Source: JAEUMG01 sp963805405
GTDB taxonomy: Bacteria > Pseudomonadota > Alphaproteobacteria > Rhizobiales > Aestuariivirgaceae
Assembly (NCBI GenBank): GCA_963805405.1
Contig: CAWDUC010000009.1
Coordinates: forward strand, 1-64,000
Direction of reading: 5' to 3'
Length of the DNA: 64,000 nucleotides
Positions 56,020 through 64,000 of the stretch are shown here, piece by piece. The position numbers and the translations under genes are program-made. The notes under the pieces were generated by a model that saw only the letters and a program-made list of their open reading frames with translations, was not told where the DNA came from and ran no database searches. Every line of letters begins with the position of its first letter. Position 1 is the stretch's first letter.

Positions 56020-57150
56020 CTAAAATTTTCCGGCGGATGGCGCCACCGGTACGCGGATTGCGAAGGAGCTGCCAGCGCCCAATTCCGAGCGCACGACGAG
56101 GCGGCCGCGATGCCGGTTGAGGATGTGCTTGACGATTGCGAGTCCGAGGCCGGTGCCGCCGCGCGAGCGGCTCTCCTGGACGCTCACCCGGTAGAAGCGT
56201 TCCGTGAGGCGCGGAATGTGTTCTTCGGCGATCCCCGGTCCATGATCGCGAATGGTGAGTTCGCCGTAATTGCCGTCGATCAGTCCGGTGATGTCGACCT
56301 GCTTGCCGCGGCTTGCATATTTGATCGCATTCTCGACGAGGTTCTGGACGACCTGCACAAGTTCGTCCCAATCTCCGAGCACTGGCATCGGCCGCTCGAT
56401 GGCGATCTTGATCTCCATGCCATTTTCTTGTGCAAGGCCCGAAAGAATGTCGCGGACATGACGCGCCACCTGCACGAGATCGACAGTATCGGACGGCCGC
56501 TTGTGCACATTCATCTCGATGCGGCTCAACGACAGGAGATCATCGATCAGCCTGCGCATGCGCTCGGCCTGGACGCGCATGAGGTCGAGGAAGCGCACCC
56601 GTGCATTCTCGTCGTTTTTTGCCGCACCCTGTAGCGTCTCGACAAAGCCAAGTAGCGAGGCAAGCGGCGTCCGCAATTCATGGCTGGCATTGGCAACGAA
56701 ATCGGCGCGCATGCGCTCGATCTGCTGCTCGCGCGTGAGATCACGCAAGAGAATGAGCGCCGCAGGCTCGCCGGCATTGCCCGGAATGGCGGCGATATAG
56801 GCTTCGAAACTGCGGTGGATCGGCACGCGCTGCTCGTAGTCGGCGCGCATGGGTTCGCCACCGCGCAGGATATGCGGGACTGCCTCGACGATGGCGGGCG
56901 AGCGGATCGCGGCGGAGAAATGCTTTGCCGTCGGGTCGAACTCGAAAAGCTCAAGCGCCTGGCGATTGACGGAGACGACGACGCCATTGGCATCGAGCAC
57001 CAGGCATGGATCAGGGAGGGCGGCGGCGATGCGCGCCACAAGTTCAACACTGCCGGACGAGGGAACCCTGGCAGCCTGTCCAAGGGTGCGCTCGTCGGCA
57101 TCCTTCTTCCATGGCCAACTAACGGGCACGAATCGGAAACCTTCGAACAT
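56020..57150 (-). CDS. phoR: Phosphate regulon sensor kinase PhoR
   Basis: A 376-residue histidine kinase. A PAS domain (about 35-135, AALPDPCLVLDANGVVVSVN) is followed by the dimerisation domain with the phosphoacceptor His 157 in VANASHELRTPLASLLGFVETL. The ATPase domain has the N box LVQVVQNLVENAIKYA, then IRDHGPGIAEEHIPRLTERFYRV and GGTGLGLAIVKHILNRHRG. No membrane helix is visible, although many PhoR proteins have two; a TAG two codons upstream of the ATG excludes a longer start in this frame. A half Pho site CTGTCAT (57172-57178) lies in its upstream region. Confidence 0.92.
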   Translation of the reverse strand: MFEGFRFVPVSWPWKKDADERTLGQAARVPSSGSVELVARIAAALPDPCLVLDANGVVVSVNRQALELFEFDPTAKHFSAAIRSPAIVEAVPHILRGGEPMRADYEQRVPIHRSFEAYIAAIPGNAGEPAALILLRDLTREQQIERMRADFVANASHELRTPLASLLGFVETLQGAAKNDENARVRFLDLMRVQAERMRRLIDDLLSLSRIEMNVHKRPSDTVDLVQVARHVRDILSGLAQENGMEIKIAIERPMPVLGDWDELVQVVQNLVENAIKYASRGKQVDITGLIDGNYGELTIRDHGPGIAEEHIPRLTERFYRVSVQESRSRGGTGLGLAIVKHILNRHRGRLVVRSELGAGSSFAIRVPVAPSAGKF

Positions 57151-57276
57151 GCGCTAGGTTTGCCGTCTCGTATGACAGAATGGCGTCAATCGGAAGCAAA
57201 TTTCACAAAAGTGTCGCCCCGATTGCATTCGCGTGTCGGCAAGGTAAACAAGGGCGCTTGCCCAGTGGAGTCAAAT

Positions 57277-58227
57277 ATGACCGATCTTCCCGTCGATCCG
57301 GGGATGCTGCGTTTCTATGACGAGCTATTGAAACACTCTCCCCCCGAGTCGGTGAATTGGCCCTTGCCCGAACAGCGCAAAGGCTGGGAAGACGTCTGCC
57401 GCATGTTTCGCGCGCCGCGCCCCGAGCGCCTCATGGTCGAGGATCTCGATATCGAGGGCGTGCATGTGCGCATCTACCGCCCGCCGGGCGAAGCGCCGAA
57501 GCCCGGCGTCATTTACTTCCATGGCGGCGGCTGGGTTCTGGGAAGTTGCGAGACCCATGACGACATGTGCGCGGAAATGGCAATGGGCGCCGATGTCGTG
57601 GTCGTCACCGTCGATTATCGCCTGGCCCCCGAGCATCGCCACCCCGCCCAGCGCGAGGACGCGCTCAAAGTATTAAATTGGATGCGCGAACAAGGCCGCG
57701 CCCTGGCGATCGATCCGAGTCATATTGTGGGTGCAGGCGACAGCGCCGGCGGCCAGATGACGATGGGCGTTGCCATGTGGCTGCGCGATCATGATCAGCC
57801 GCAGCTTCAAGGCCAGGTCCTGATCTATCCGGTGCTTGGCGCCGATGTCGACACGCCATCCTACAAGCGCAATGCGGAAGCGCCGTGCCTTACGCGCTCC
57901 GACATGATCTACTATCTTGAGAGTTTTCTGGGACCGCGCGACGGCGCGAACTGGAACGACCCGTATGCTGTGCCGCTGCTCGCGCAGGACTTGCGTAAAT
58001 TGCCGCCGGCTTTCATCACCGTCGCGGCGCATGACCCGCTTTATGATGACGGGGTCATGATGGAATCGAAACTGAAAGCAGCGGGTGTTCGGGTGATGCT
58101 CCGCCGGGAACCGGCGCTCGCCCACTCTTACATGCGGGCGCGGCACGGATCAAAGCCCGCCATGGCCGGCTACGCAGCGATTGTAGATGCCGTGCGAAGC
58201 CTTGGCCATGACGGTTGTTTACCCTGA
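57277..58227 (+). CDS. Alpha/beta hydrolase, hormone-sensitive-lipase family esterase
   Basis: A 316-residue cytosolic esterase. Seen: the oxyanion motif HGGGW (about 86), the nucleophile Ser in GAGDSAGGQMT (about 158), the acid in AAHDPLYDDG (about 255) and the His in LAHSYMRAR (about 287). The start at 57277 (MTDLPVDPGMLRFYDELL) follows a long open upstream frame that has no homology. It diverges from phoR and converges on the L,D-transpeptidase, whose stop is adjacent. The substrate, a short or medium ester, is not defined. Confidence 0.88.
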   Translation: MTDLPVDPGMLRFYDELLKHSPPESVNWPLPEQRKGWEDVCRMFRAPRPERLMVEDLDIEGVHVRIYRPPGEAPKPGVIYFHGGGWVLGSCETHDDMCAEMAMGADVVVVTVDYRLAPEHRHPAQREDALKVLNWMREQGRALAIDPSHIVGAGDSAGGQMTMGVAMWLRDHDQPQLQGQVLIYPVLGADVDTPSYKRNAEAPCLTRSDMIYYLESFLGPRDGANWNDPYAVPLLAQDLRKLPPAFITVAAHDPLYDDGVMMESKLKAAGVRVMLRREPALAHSYMRARHGSKPAMAGYAAIVDAVRSLGHDGCLP

Positions 58228-58791
58228 TTAGACGACGACCACCAACGCACCCTGCTTCACATGTGCGTAGAGTTCGCTGACATCGGCATTGAGCATGCGG
58301 ATACAGCCCGAAGAGGCCGCCTTGCCGATCGATGACGGTTCATTGGTGCCGTGGATGCGGTAGAGCGAAGAGCCCAGATAAATGGCGCGCGCGCCGAGCG
58401 GGTTTTCGGGACCGCCGGCCATATGGGTCGGAAGTTCGGGCCGGCGCTTGCGCATCGCGGCAGGCGGGCTCCAATCCGGCCACTTCACCATCTGGCTCAC
58501 CTTGTGCGCGCCCGACCACTCGAAGCCCTTCTTGGGCGCTGCGATAGCGTATTTGACCGCCTTGCCATTACCGAGGACGTAATAGAGGGCACGCTCGCCG
58601 GTCTTCACGATGACCGAGCCGGCCGGATATTTGGTCTGGAACGAGACGACCTTGCCGCGCTTGAAGCCGCCGGTCTCGGCCGACTGCTGGGTCGTGGGGT
58701 TCTTCGTCGCTGCGCTCGCCTCGACAGCGGTAGCGACAAGGCTGGTCGAAACCAGAAGAGCGGCGAAGAGGGTAGTGAATTTCCTGGACAT
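58228..58791 (-). CDS. L,D-transpeptidase (YkuD domain)
   Basis: A 187-residue exported enzyme that forms 3-3 cross-links in peptidoglycan or links proteins to it. Signal peptide 1-28; YkuD domain about 48-187 with VIVKTGERALYYVL, the catalytic His 147 in YRIHGTNEPSSIG and Cys 163 in AASSGCIRML. It has no LysM or peptidoglycan-binding repeat, as is common for the many short LDTs of Hyphomicrobiales. Intact. Confidence 0.93.
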   Translation of the reverse strand: MSRKFTTLFAALLVSTSLVATAVEASAATKNPTTQQSAETGGFKRGKVVSFQTKYPAGSVIVKTGERALYYVLGNGKAVKYAIAAPKKGFEWSGAHKVSQMVKWPDWSPPAAMRKRRPELPTHMAGGPENPLGARAIYLGSSLYRIHGTNEPSSIGKAASSGCIRMLNADVSELYAHVKQGALVVVV

Positions 58792-58948
58792 TGTGGGGAC
58801 TTTCTCGACACGCGGGATAATTGCGATGGCGCGGGTTTTAGGGTGGCGAGGCTGAATTCCAGCTGATCGGCGAATTTATCCGCCGTTCATCTTGCGCATT
58901 GCCGGCACGACATGATTAGTGTCTGCGCCAAAATCGTAAGAGGCGCCC

Positions 58949-60958
58949 ATGAAGATCGTCACCGACTTTCCTCGCAAAGTGAGGGAAATCGAAAATCTGT
59001 GGATCGAATTGTCGGACGGCACGAAGCTCGCCGCGCGCGTTTGGCTGCCGGAGGATGCGGAAGAAAAGCCGGTGCCCGCGATCCTCGAATATCTGCCCTA
59101 TCGCAAACGCGACGGCACCATTGTCCGCGATCAGCTGACCCATCCCTATTTTGCTGGCCACGGCTATGCGGCCTTACGCGTCGATATGCGCGGCAATGGC
59201 GATTCCGACGGCCTGATGCATGACGAGTATGCGAAGCAGGAGCAGGACGACGCACTCGAAGTGATCGACTGGCTGACGAAGCAATCCTGGTGCACGGGCA
59301 AGGTCGGGATGATCGGCATCTCCTGGGGCGGCTTCAACGGATTGCAGGTCGCGGCGCGCAAGCCTCCGGCTCTCAAGGCGGTGATCACGCTCTGCTCGAC
59401 GGACGACCGCTATGCCGACGATATCCATTACAAGGGCGGCTGTCTCATCAACGAGAATCTCGGCTGGGCGGCGACCATGTTCGCCTATTCCTCGCGGCCC
59501 CCCGATCCGCTGATCGTCGGCGAACGCTGGCGCGACATGTGGCTCGAGCGCCTCGAGAACGAGCCCTTCCTGATCCTGCCATGGCTGCGGCATCCGCATC
59601 GCGACGCCTATTGGAAACATGGCAGTGTCGCTGAGGATTTCGGGCCGATCGAAGCTGCGGTGCTATGCGTCGGCGGCTGGAACGATGCCTATTCCAACGC
59701 CGTGCCCAGATTGATGAGGGGCTTGCGCAGTCCGTGCAAGGCGATCATTGGACCTTGGGCGCATAAATACCCGCATTTTGCGGTACCCGAGCCGCGCATC
59801 GGCTTTCTTCAGGAAGCATTGCGCTGGTGGGACTTCTGGCTCAAGGGCGAGCCGACCGGCGTTTCGCGCGATCCGCCGTTCCGCGTCTATGTGATGAATG
59901 CGGAAAAGCCTGTAGGCTTCAAGAGTGTGTGGCCCGGCCGCTGGATCGCCGATCATCTCTGGATGACCGGCAATACTTCGATCCTGCAATGGCATCTGAA
60001 TGCCGATGGCATTGGCGGGGCAGCGGGAGCGGAGACAGCGTTGACGGTCTCATCGCCGCAGACGACCGGCCTCGACGGCGGCGAATACTGCATCATCTGG
60101 CTCGGCAAGGAGTTTGCGGGCGACCAGAAGCGCGACGATGAGGGTTCGCTCACTTTCGATTCTCCCGCCCTCGTGACTGCGATGGATATTGTCGGGGCAC
60201 CCCTCGTCGAGCTTGAAATTTCCGTCGACAAGCCGGTGGCACTCGTTGCGGTGCGGCTCAATGATGTGTGGCCGACCGGCGAAGTCTCGCGCGTTACCTA
60301 CGGCCTCCTCAATCTCACCCATCGCGACAGCCACGAATTCCCGACCGCCCTTGAACCCGGCAAGCGCTACACGGTGAAGGTGAGGCTTGACGACATCGCA
60401 ATGCGGATCCCCGAGGGGCATCGCCTGCGCGTTTCGATTTCGACGTCGTACTGGCCCTTGATGTGGCCGGCGCCGGAGCCCGTGACCTTGACCGTCTATG
60501 CCGGGCGCTCCCGCCTCGATTTGCCGGTGCGCAAGGCGATTGCCGGCGAAACGCCGCCGGAATTCCCGCCCGCGGAGGCAGCAGAGCCCTTGCAGCAGAT
60601 CGAATTGAGCGCGCCATGGAACAAGCGCGATGTGACGATCAATCCGGATGGTTCCGCGACGATGGAAATCGTCGATGATTTCGGTCGCTACGAGATTGCC
60701 GCCCACGGCCTCATCCATCATGGCGCTGGCCGCGAGAGCTACGAGATCAAGAAGGACGATCCGCTATCCGCGGTGATGAAGACGCATTGGACCGAAGAGC
60801 GCGTGCGTGGCGACTGGTCGATCCGCACCGAGACCTATGGCGAATTGCAGGCCAGTGAGACGCACTGGCTGGTGAAGGGCCGGCTCGAAGCCTATGAGGG
60901 CGACAGATTGATCTTCAGCCGCGACTGGAATGAGGAGATCGAGCGCAAGCTCAACTGA
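58949..60958 (+). CDS. CocE/NonD family hydrolase (X-Pro dipeptidyl-peptidase-like)
   Basis: A 669-residue serine hydrolase. The alpha/beta domain has WLPEDAEEKPVPAILEYLPYRKRDGT, VDMRGNGDSDGLM, and the nucleophile Ser in MIGISWGGFNGLQVAA (about 125); the His is likely in GPWAHKYPHF. The C-terminal part (about 400-600) is the jelly-roll domain of this family (WPTGEVSRVTYGLLNLTHRDS, GHRLRVSISTSYWPLMWPAPEP). There is no signal peptide. Members hydrolyse esters, amides or X-Pro peptides; the substrate here is open. Intact. Confidence 0.9.
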   Translation: MKIVTDFPRKVREIENLWIELSDGTKLAARVWLPEDAEEKPVPAILEYLPYRKRDGTIVRDQLTHPYFAGHGYAALRVDMRGNGDSDGLMHDEYAKQEQDDALEVIDWLTKQSWCTGKVGMIGISWGGFNGLQVAARKPPALKAVITLCSTDDRYADDIHYKGGCLINENLGWAATMFAYSSRPPDPLIVGERWRDMWLERLENEPFLILPWLRHPHRDAYWKHGSVAEDFGPIEAAVLCVGGWNDAYSNAVPRLMRGLRSPCKAIIGPWAHKYPHFAVPEPRIGFLQEALRWWDFWLKGEPTGVSRDPPFRVYVMNAEKPVGFKSVWPGRWIADHLWMTGNTSILQWHLNADGIGGAAGAETALTVSSPQTTGLDGGEYCIIWLGKEFAGDQKRDDEGSLTFDSPALVTAMDIVGAPLVELEISVDKPVALVAVRLNDVWPTGEVSRVTYGLLNLTHRDSHEFPTALEPGKRYTVKVRLDDIAMRIPEGHRLRVSISTSYWPLMWPAPEPVTLTVYAGRSRLDLPVRKAIAGETPPEFPPAEAAEPLQQIELSAPWNKRDVTINPDGSATMEIVDDFGRYEIAAHGLIHHGAGRESYEIKKDDPLSAVMKTHWTEERVRGDWSIRTETYGELQASETHWLVKGRLEAYEGDRLIFSRDWNEEIERKLN

Positions 60959-60989
60959 TCGCTTCGCGGCCATCGGAATGGAGGGATCG

Positions 60990-61583
60990 GTGGACGGTAA
61001 ATGGAAGCTTTTCAAGACGACGATACTTGGCGGCCTGGTGTTTCTGGTACCCTTCGTCGTGACGATCGTGCTGCTCGCCAAGGCCATCGACGTCGCCCGG
61101 AAGGTGACCGAGCCGGTAGCGCATACTTTGCCGATGAACGGGGTGCTCGCCTTTTTCCTTGTGGACGTCGCGGGTCTCGTACTTCTGCTGCTGCTTTGTT
61201 TTGCGGCCGGGATCTTCGCACAAAGATTCCGCGCCGGTCGCGTGGCGGGCTGGCTCGAGGATCGTCTACTTTCGCAGTTCCCGCCCTATACTTTCGTCAA
61301 AGGCATGAGCCAGAGCATTGCCGGTCTCGAGGCGGAAGGCGGTTTGAGCCCCGTTCTGGTGCCGACCGGCGAGGGCTGGCGTTTTGGCTTTGAAACCGAA
61401 CGCCTCGGGGATGGTCAGGTCGCCGTGTACCTGCCTGGTGCACCCAATCCGTGGAGCGGTTTCGTCGTGGTGGTTGCCGCCGATCGCCTCAAGCCCGTCG
61501 ACGCGCCGCTTTCCGCTGTGGTCAAGAGCCTGCGCCAAGTCGGCCGCGGTTCGGGCGAAATCCTGCAGGCAGGCCGCACCTGA
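60990..61583 (+). CDS. DUF502 family membrane protein
   Basis: About 197 residues. I choose the GTG at 60990 because GGAGGG lies 5 bases upstream; an ATG at 60978 would add four residues but has a poor site. Two N-terminal helices (TTILGGLVFLVPFVVTIVLLAKAI and VLAFFLVDVAGLVLLLLLCFAAGIFA) precede the DUF502 domain with LLSQFPPYTFVKGMSQSI and the PGAPNPWSGFVVVV motif. It follows the CocE-like gene by 31 bases. Function unknown. Confidence 0.88.
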   Translation: MDGKWKLFKTTILGGLVFLVPFVVTIVLLAKAIDVARKVTEPVAHTLPMNGVLAFFLVDVAGLVLLLLLCFAAGIFAQRFRAGRVAGWLEDRLLSQFPPYTFVKGMSQSIAGLEAEGGLSPVLVPTGEGWRFGFETERLGDGQVAVYLPGAPNPWSGFVVVVAADRLKPVDAPLSAVVKSLRQVGRGSGEILQAGRT

Positions 61584-61641
61584 CAGGAAACTGGCGAGCC
61601 TGCTGACGCGTTGTGGTTATACTATCCTGTAACGCGCCAGC

Positions 61642-62652
61642 ATGCTGACACCACACCCCGAGACCTGGATTTACCCCACCGAACGCGGGCTTTACTGCGA
61701 GCCCGGGCAGTTCTTCATCGACCCGCATGCCGTCGTCGACCGCGCCATCATCACCCATGGTCATGGCGACCATGCCCGCTCCGGTCATGGTCACGTCCTT
61801 GCGAGCGGCGAGACCATCGCCATCATGAAGCAGCGCTACGGCGGCGAGGAAGCGGCGGGCGCATTCCAGGCCTATGCCGAACCGATGACGGTCAATGGCG
61901 TCGGCGTTACGCTGAAACCCGCCGGGCATATACTCGGCTCCTGCCAGATCGTGCTGGATTGGCAAGGCACGCGCGTCGTGGTCTCCGGCGATTACAAACG
62001 CAGCCCCGACCCGACCTGCCGGCCCTTTGAATTGGTATCCTGCGATCTCTTCATCACCGAGGCTACTTTTGGCTTGCCCGTTTTCCGCCACGAGCCGGCG
62101 GAAAAGGAAGCCAGGCGCCTCATCGCTTCGCTCGACGAGAATCCCGATCGCACGCATTTGCTTGGCGTTTATGGGTTGGGCAAGTGCCAGCGCATGATCG
62201 TGCTGGCGCGCGAAGCGGGTTATGACCGCCCGATCTATCTACATGGCGCTCTTGTTGGTTTGTGTGCGCTTTATGAGAACCTCGGAATTGCGCTCGGCGA
62301 TGTACGACCGGTGGCTGACGCCGAACCGGGCATACTTGCAGGCGAACTCGTCATGTGTCCGCCCGCCTCGCTCAATGACCGCTGGTCGCGTCGCATGGCC
62401 GATCCCGTGACTTGTTTTGCCAGCGGCTGGATGCGCGTGCGCGGTCGTGCCCGCCAGCGCGGTGTCGAATTGCCATTGGTCGTCTCGGACCACTGCGACT
62501 GGCCGGAACTCTTGACGACGATCGAGGAAACCGGCGCCGGTGAAATCTGGGTAACGCATGGCCGCGAAGACGCGCTCGTGCATCAGATCGGCAAGATGGG
62601 CCGTCGCGGCCGCGCATTGGCGCTGGTCGGCTTCGAGGATGAGGGTGATTGA
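61642..62652 (+). CDS. Ligase-associated DNA exonuclease (metallo-beta-lactamase fold)
   Basis: A 336-residue beta-CASP-like nuclease of the ligase-associated repair module. The metal motif THGHGDHARSGHG (His 39, His 41, Asp 43, His 44) is followed by LKPAGHILGSCQIVLDW, VVSGDYKRSPDPTC and a beta-CASP-like region ending VVSDHCDWPELLTTI and WVTHGRED. It overlaps the DNA ligase start by one base (TGATG), so the two are translationally coupled. Intact. The partner helicase and PdeM genes are about 15 kb upstream on the other strand. Confidence 0.93.
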   Translation: MLTPHPETWIYPTERGLYCEPGQFFIDPHAVVDRAIITHGHGDHARSGHGHVLASGETIAIMKQRYGGEEAAGAFQAYAEPMTVNGVGVTLKPAGHILGSCQIVLDWQGTRVVVSGDYKRSPDPTCRPFELVSCDLFITEATFGLPVFRHEPAEKEARRLIASLDENPDRTHLLGVYGLGKCQRMIVLAREAGYDRPIYLHGALVGLCALYENLGIALGDVRPVADAEPGILAGELVMCPPASLNDRWSRRMADPVTCFASGWMRVRGRARQRGVELPLVVSDHCDWPELLTTIEETGAGEIWVTHGREDALVHQIGKMGRRGRALALVGFEDEGD

Positions 62653-64000
62653 TGGAGCGCTTTGCGGAGCTTCTCGATCGTCTCGTCTATACGACGGCCC
62701 GCAATGCCAAGATAAAACTGCTGACCGATTACTTCGCGACCACGCCCGATCCTGATCGCGGCTGGGCGCTCTCGGCCTTGACGGACGGTCTCCCTCTGCG
62801 CCTGCCGATTAGGCGCACCTTGCAGACCATCCTCGAACCTTATGTCGATCCCGAACTTTATCGTCTGTCGCGCGACTATGTCGGCGATACGGCCGAGACC
62901 GTATCGCTCTTGTGGCCGGATCATCGCGGTGCCGATCCGCCGCGGTTGAATGAGGTCGTACAACTCATCAAGGCGTCGTCCTTGCGCGAGTTTCCGCAAG
63001 TCCTCGCGGGACTGCTGGACAGGCTCGATGCCAAAGGCCGCTTTGCACTTCTGAAATTCCTGAGCGGCGCCTTGCGTGTCGGGGTTTCGGCCAGGCTCGC
63101 CAAGACAGGGCTTGCTGGTGCCTTCGGCCGCGATGTCGGCGAGATCGAAGAGGTCTGGCACGGCATCGAACCGCCTTATGCAGAGCTATTCGGCTGGCTC
63201 GATGGTAAGGCTGAGCGCCCCGATCCCGCCAGTAAGGCAAGCTTCAGGCCGGTGATGCTTGCGCATCCGATCGAGGAAGAGGATTGGCGCGGGCTTGCGC
63301 CCCAGGATGTTGTCGCCGAATGGAAATGGGATGGCATTCGCGTGCAATTGGCGGCGAAGAACGGCAAGGTTCGCCTGTTCTCGCGGGCGGGCGATGAAAT
63401 CTCTGCATCATTTCCCGAAATCGGCCAGGCCTTCGCGCATTCCGACGGTGTTCTCGATGGCGAGTTGTTGGTCTTGCGCGATGGCGAGGTCGCGCCGTTC
63501 AACGATCTGCAGCAGCGGCTCAACCGCAAGTCCGTGACGGGAAAGATGCTGCGCGACTATCCCGCACACATTCGCCTCTACGACTTGCTCTTCGATGAAA
63601 TCGAAGACATCCGTATGCTGGGCTTTACGGAGCGCCGCAAGCGGCTCGAGCTTTGGTATGAGCGCTTCGTGCCGAGCCTTGCCGATGTGAGTGCGCTGGT
63701 CGCGTTCGAGGATTTCGCCACGCTTGATGTCTTGTGGCGTGGCGCGCGCGCCGAGGGCATCGAAGGATTGATGCTCAAGCGCAAGGACAGCCCTTATCTT
63801 GCCGGCAGACCGAAGGGCCATTGGTTCAAATGGAAGAGGGCCGCACTCACGCTCGATTGCGTTTTGATGTATGCGCAGCGCGGTTCCGGCAAACGCTCGT
63901 CCTACTACTCCGACTATACTTTCGGCGTGTGGGACGCCGACAAGCTCGTGCCGGTCGGCAAGGCCTATTCAGGCTTCACTGACGAAGAGCTGCTCCGCCT
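62652..64000 (+). CDS. ATP-dependent DNA ligase, partial (3' end outside window)
   Basis: The first 449 codons of an ATP-dependent ligase of the LigB/LigC repair type. An N-terminal DNA-binding domain (about 1-190; FAELLDRLVYTTARNAKIKLLTDYF) precedes the adenylation domain with catalytic Lys 225 in AEWKWDGIRVQL (motif I). RLFSRAGDEIS, VLDGELLVLRDGEV, the ERRKRLELWY region, EGIEGLMLKRKDSPYLAGRPKGHWFKWKR (motifs IV/V) and the start of the OB fold follow. It is read in a single frame to the window end. The overlap with the exonuclease gene fits the known ligase-associated DNA damage response module. Confidence 0.94.
   Translation, partial: MERFAELLDRLVYTTARNAKIKLLTDYFATTPDPDRGWALSALTDGLPLRLPIRRTLQTILEPYVDPELYRLSRDYVGDTAETVSLLWPDHRGADPPRLNEVVQLIKASSLREFPQVLAGLLDRLDAKGRFALLKFLSGALRVGVSARLAKTGLAGAFGRDVGEIEEVWHGIEPPYAELFGWLDGKAERPDPASKASFRPVMLAHPIEEEDWRGLAPQDVVAEWKWDGIRVQLAAKNGKVRLFSRAGDEISASFPEIGQAFAHSDGVLDGELLVLRDGEVAPFNDLQQRLNRKSVTGKMLRDYPAHIRLYDLLFDEIEDIRMLGFTERRKRLELWYERFVPSLADVSALVAFEDFATLDVLWRGARAEGIEGLMLKRKDSPYLAGRPKGHWFKWKRAALTLDCVLMYAQRGSGKRSSYYSDYTFGVWDADKLVPVGKAYSGFTDEELLR

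Noticed and set aside
57172..57178. Second Pho box in front of phoR
   Set aside because: Only one half-site (CTGTCAT) is good; the adjacent half-site positions do not match, so I do not list it as a feature.

Overview
The window looks like chromosomal DNA of an alphaproteobacterium, most likely of the order Hyphomicrobiales (Rhizobiales). This rests on high GC, a gcrA cell-cycle regulator, a Flp/Tad pilus locus with cpa-type genes, a phoR-pstSCAB-phoU-phoB operon, a yejABEF-type peptide importer with tandem binding proteins, ligase-associated DNA repair genes and alphaproteobacterial LexA boxes (GTTC-N7-GTTC). I see no rRNA, tRNA, CRISPR array, phage or insertion sequence.

Layout. 0-5.2 kb: the end of an unknown His-rich protein, a CHASE2 adenylate cyclase, a secreted metallophosphoesterase and a 3-hydroxyisobutyrate-dehydrogenase-like enzyme. 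5.2-5.5 kb: two intergenic palindromic repeats. 5.5-6.2 kb: an uncharacterised gene behind a LexA-box promoter. 6.3-11.3 kb: an orphan solute-binding protein, an aminotransferase, malonyl-CoA synthetase and an EamA-type transporter. 11.4-23.4 kb: the Tad pilus locus (two TadE/G-like pseudopilins, a secretin N-domain protein, pilA, cpaA to cpaF, tadB, tadC, tadD), with several candidate CtrA boxes. 23.5-26.1 kb: leucyl aminopeptidase, a MarR-like regulator and an NlpC/P60 hydrolase. 26.1-34.6 kb (minus): two YejA proteins, YejB, YejE, YejF and a hydroxyacid dehydrogenase. 34.7-39.6 kb: cytochrome c, kdsB, prephenate dehydratase, nudC, an acyl-CoA dehydrogenase and a MerR regulator. 39.9-43.3 kb: a large coiled-coil/Sel1 protein and a DUF3429 membrane protein. 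43.3-48 kb (minus): pdeM, the ligase-associated DEXH helicase, then an M23 peptidase. 48.4-49.6 kb: gcrA and a Cys-rich repeat protein. 49.7-57.2 kb (minus): the Pho regulon core. 57.3-64 kb: a lipase-like hydrolase, L,D-transpeptidase, CocE/NonD hydrolase, DUF502 protein, and the ligase-associated exonuclease and ATP-dependent DNA ligase, the last cut by the window end.

About twenty genes are interrupted by apparent small frameshifts, nearly all in the first 48 kb. Protein homology continues cleanly on both sides of each break and the broken genes include several in the otherwise complete pilus locus, so assembly or sequencing indels are the simplest explanation. I give each such gene as one span covering all its frames.

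The most interesting signals are two LexA-box promoters of nearly identical layout. One sits where an unknown conserved gene would be transcribed without a leader. The other lies between the ligase-associated helicase and an intergenic stretch with no recognisable gene. The ligase-associated repair module is also split into two halves about 15 kb apart.
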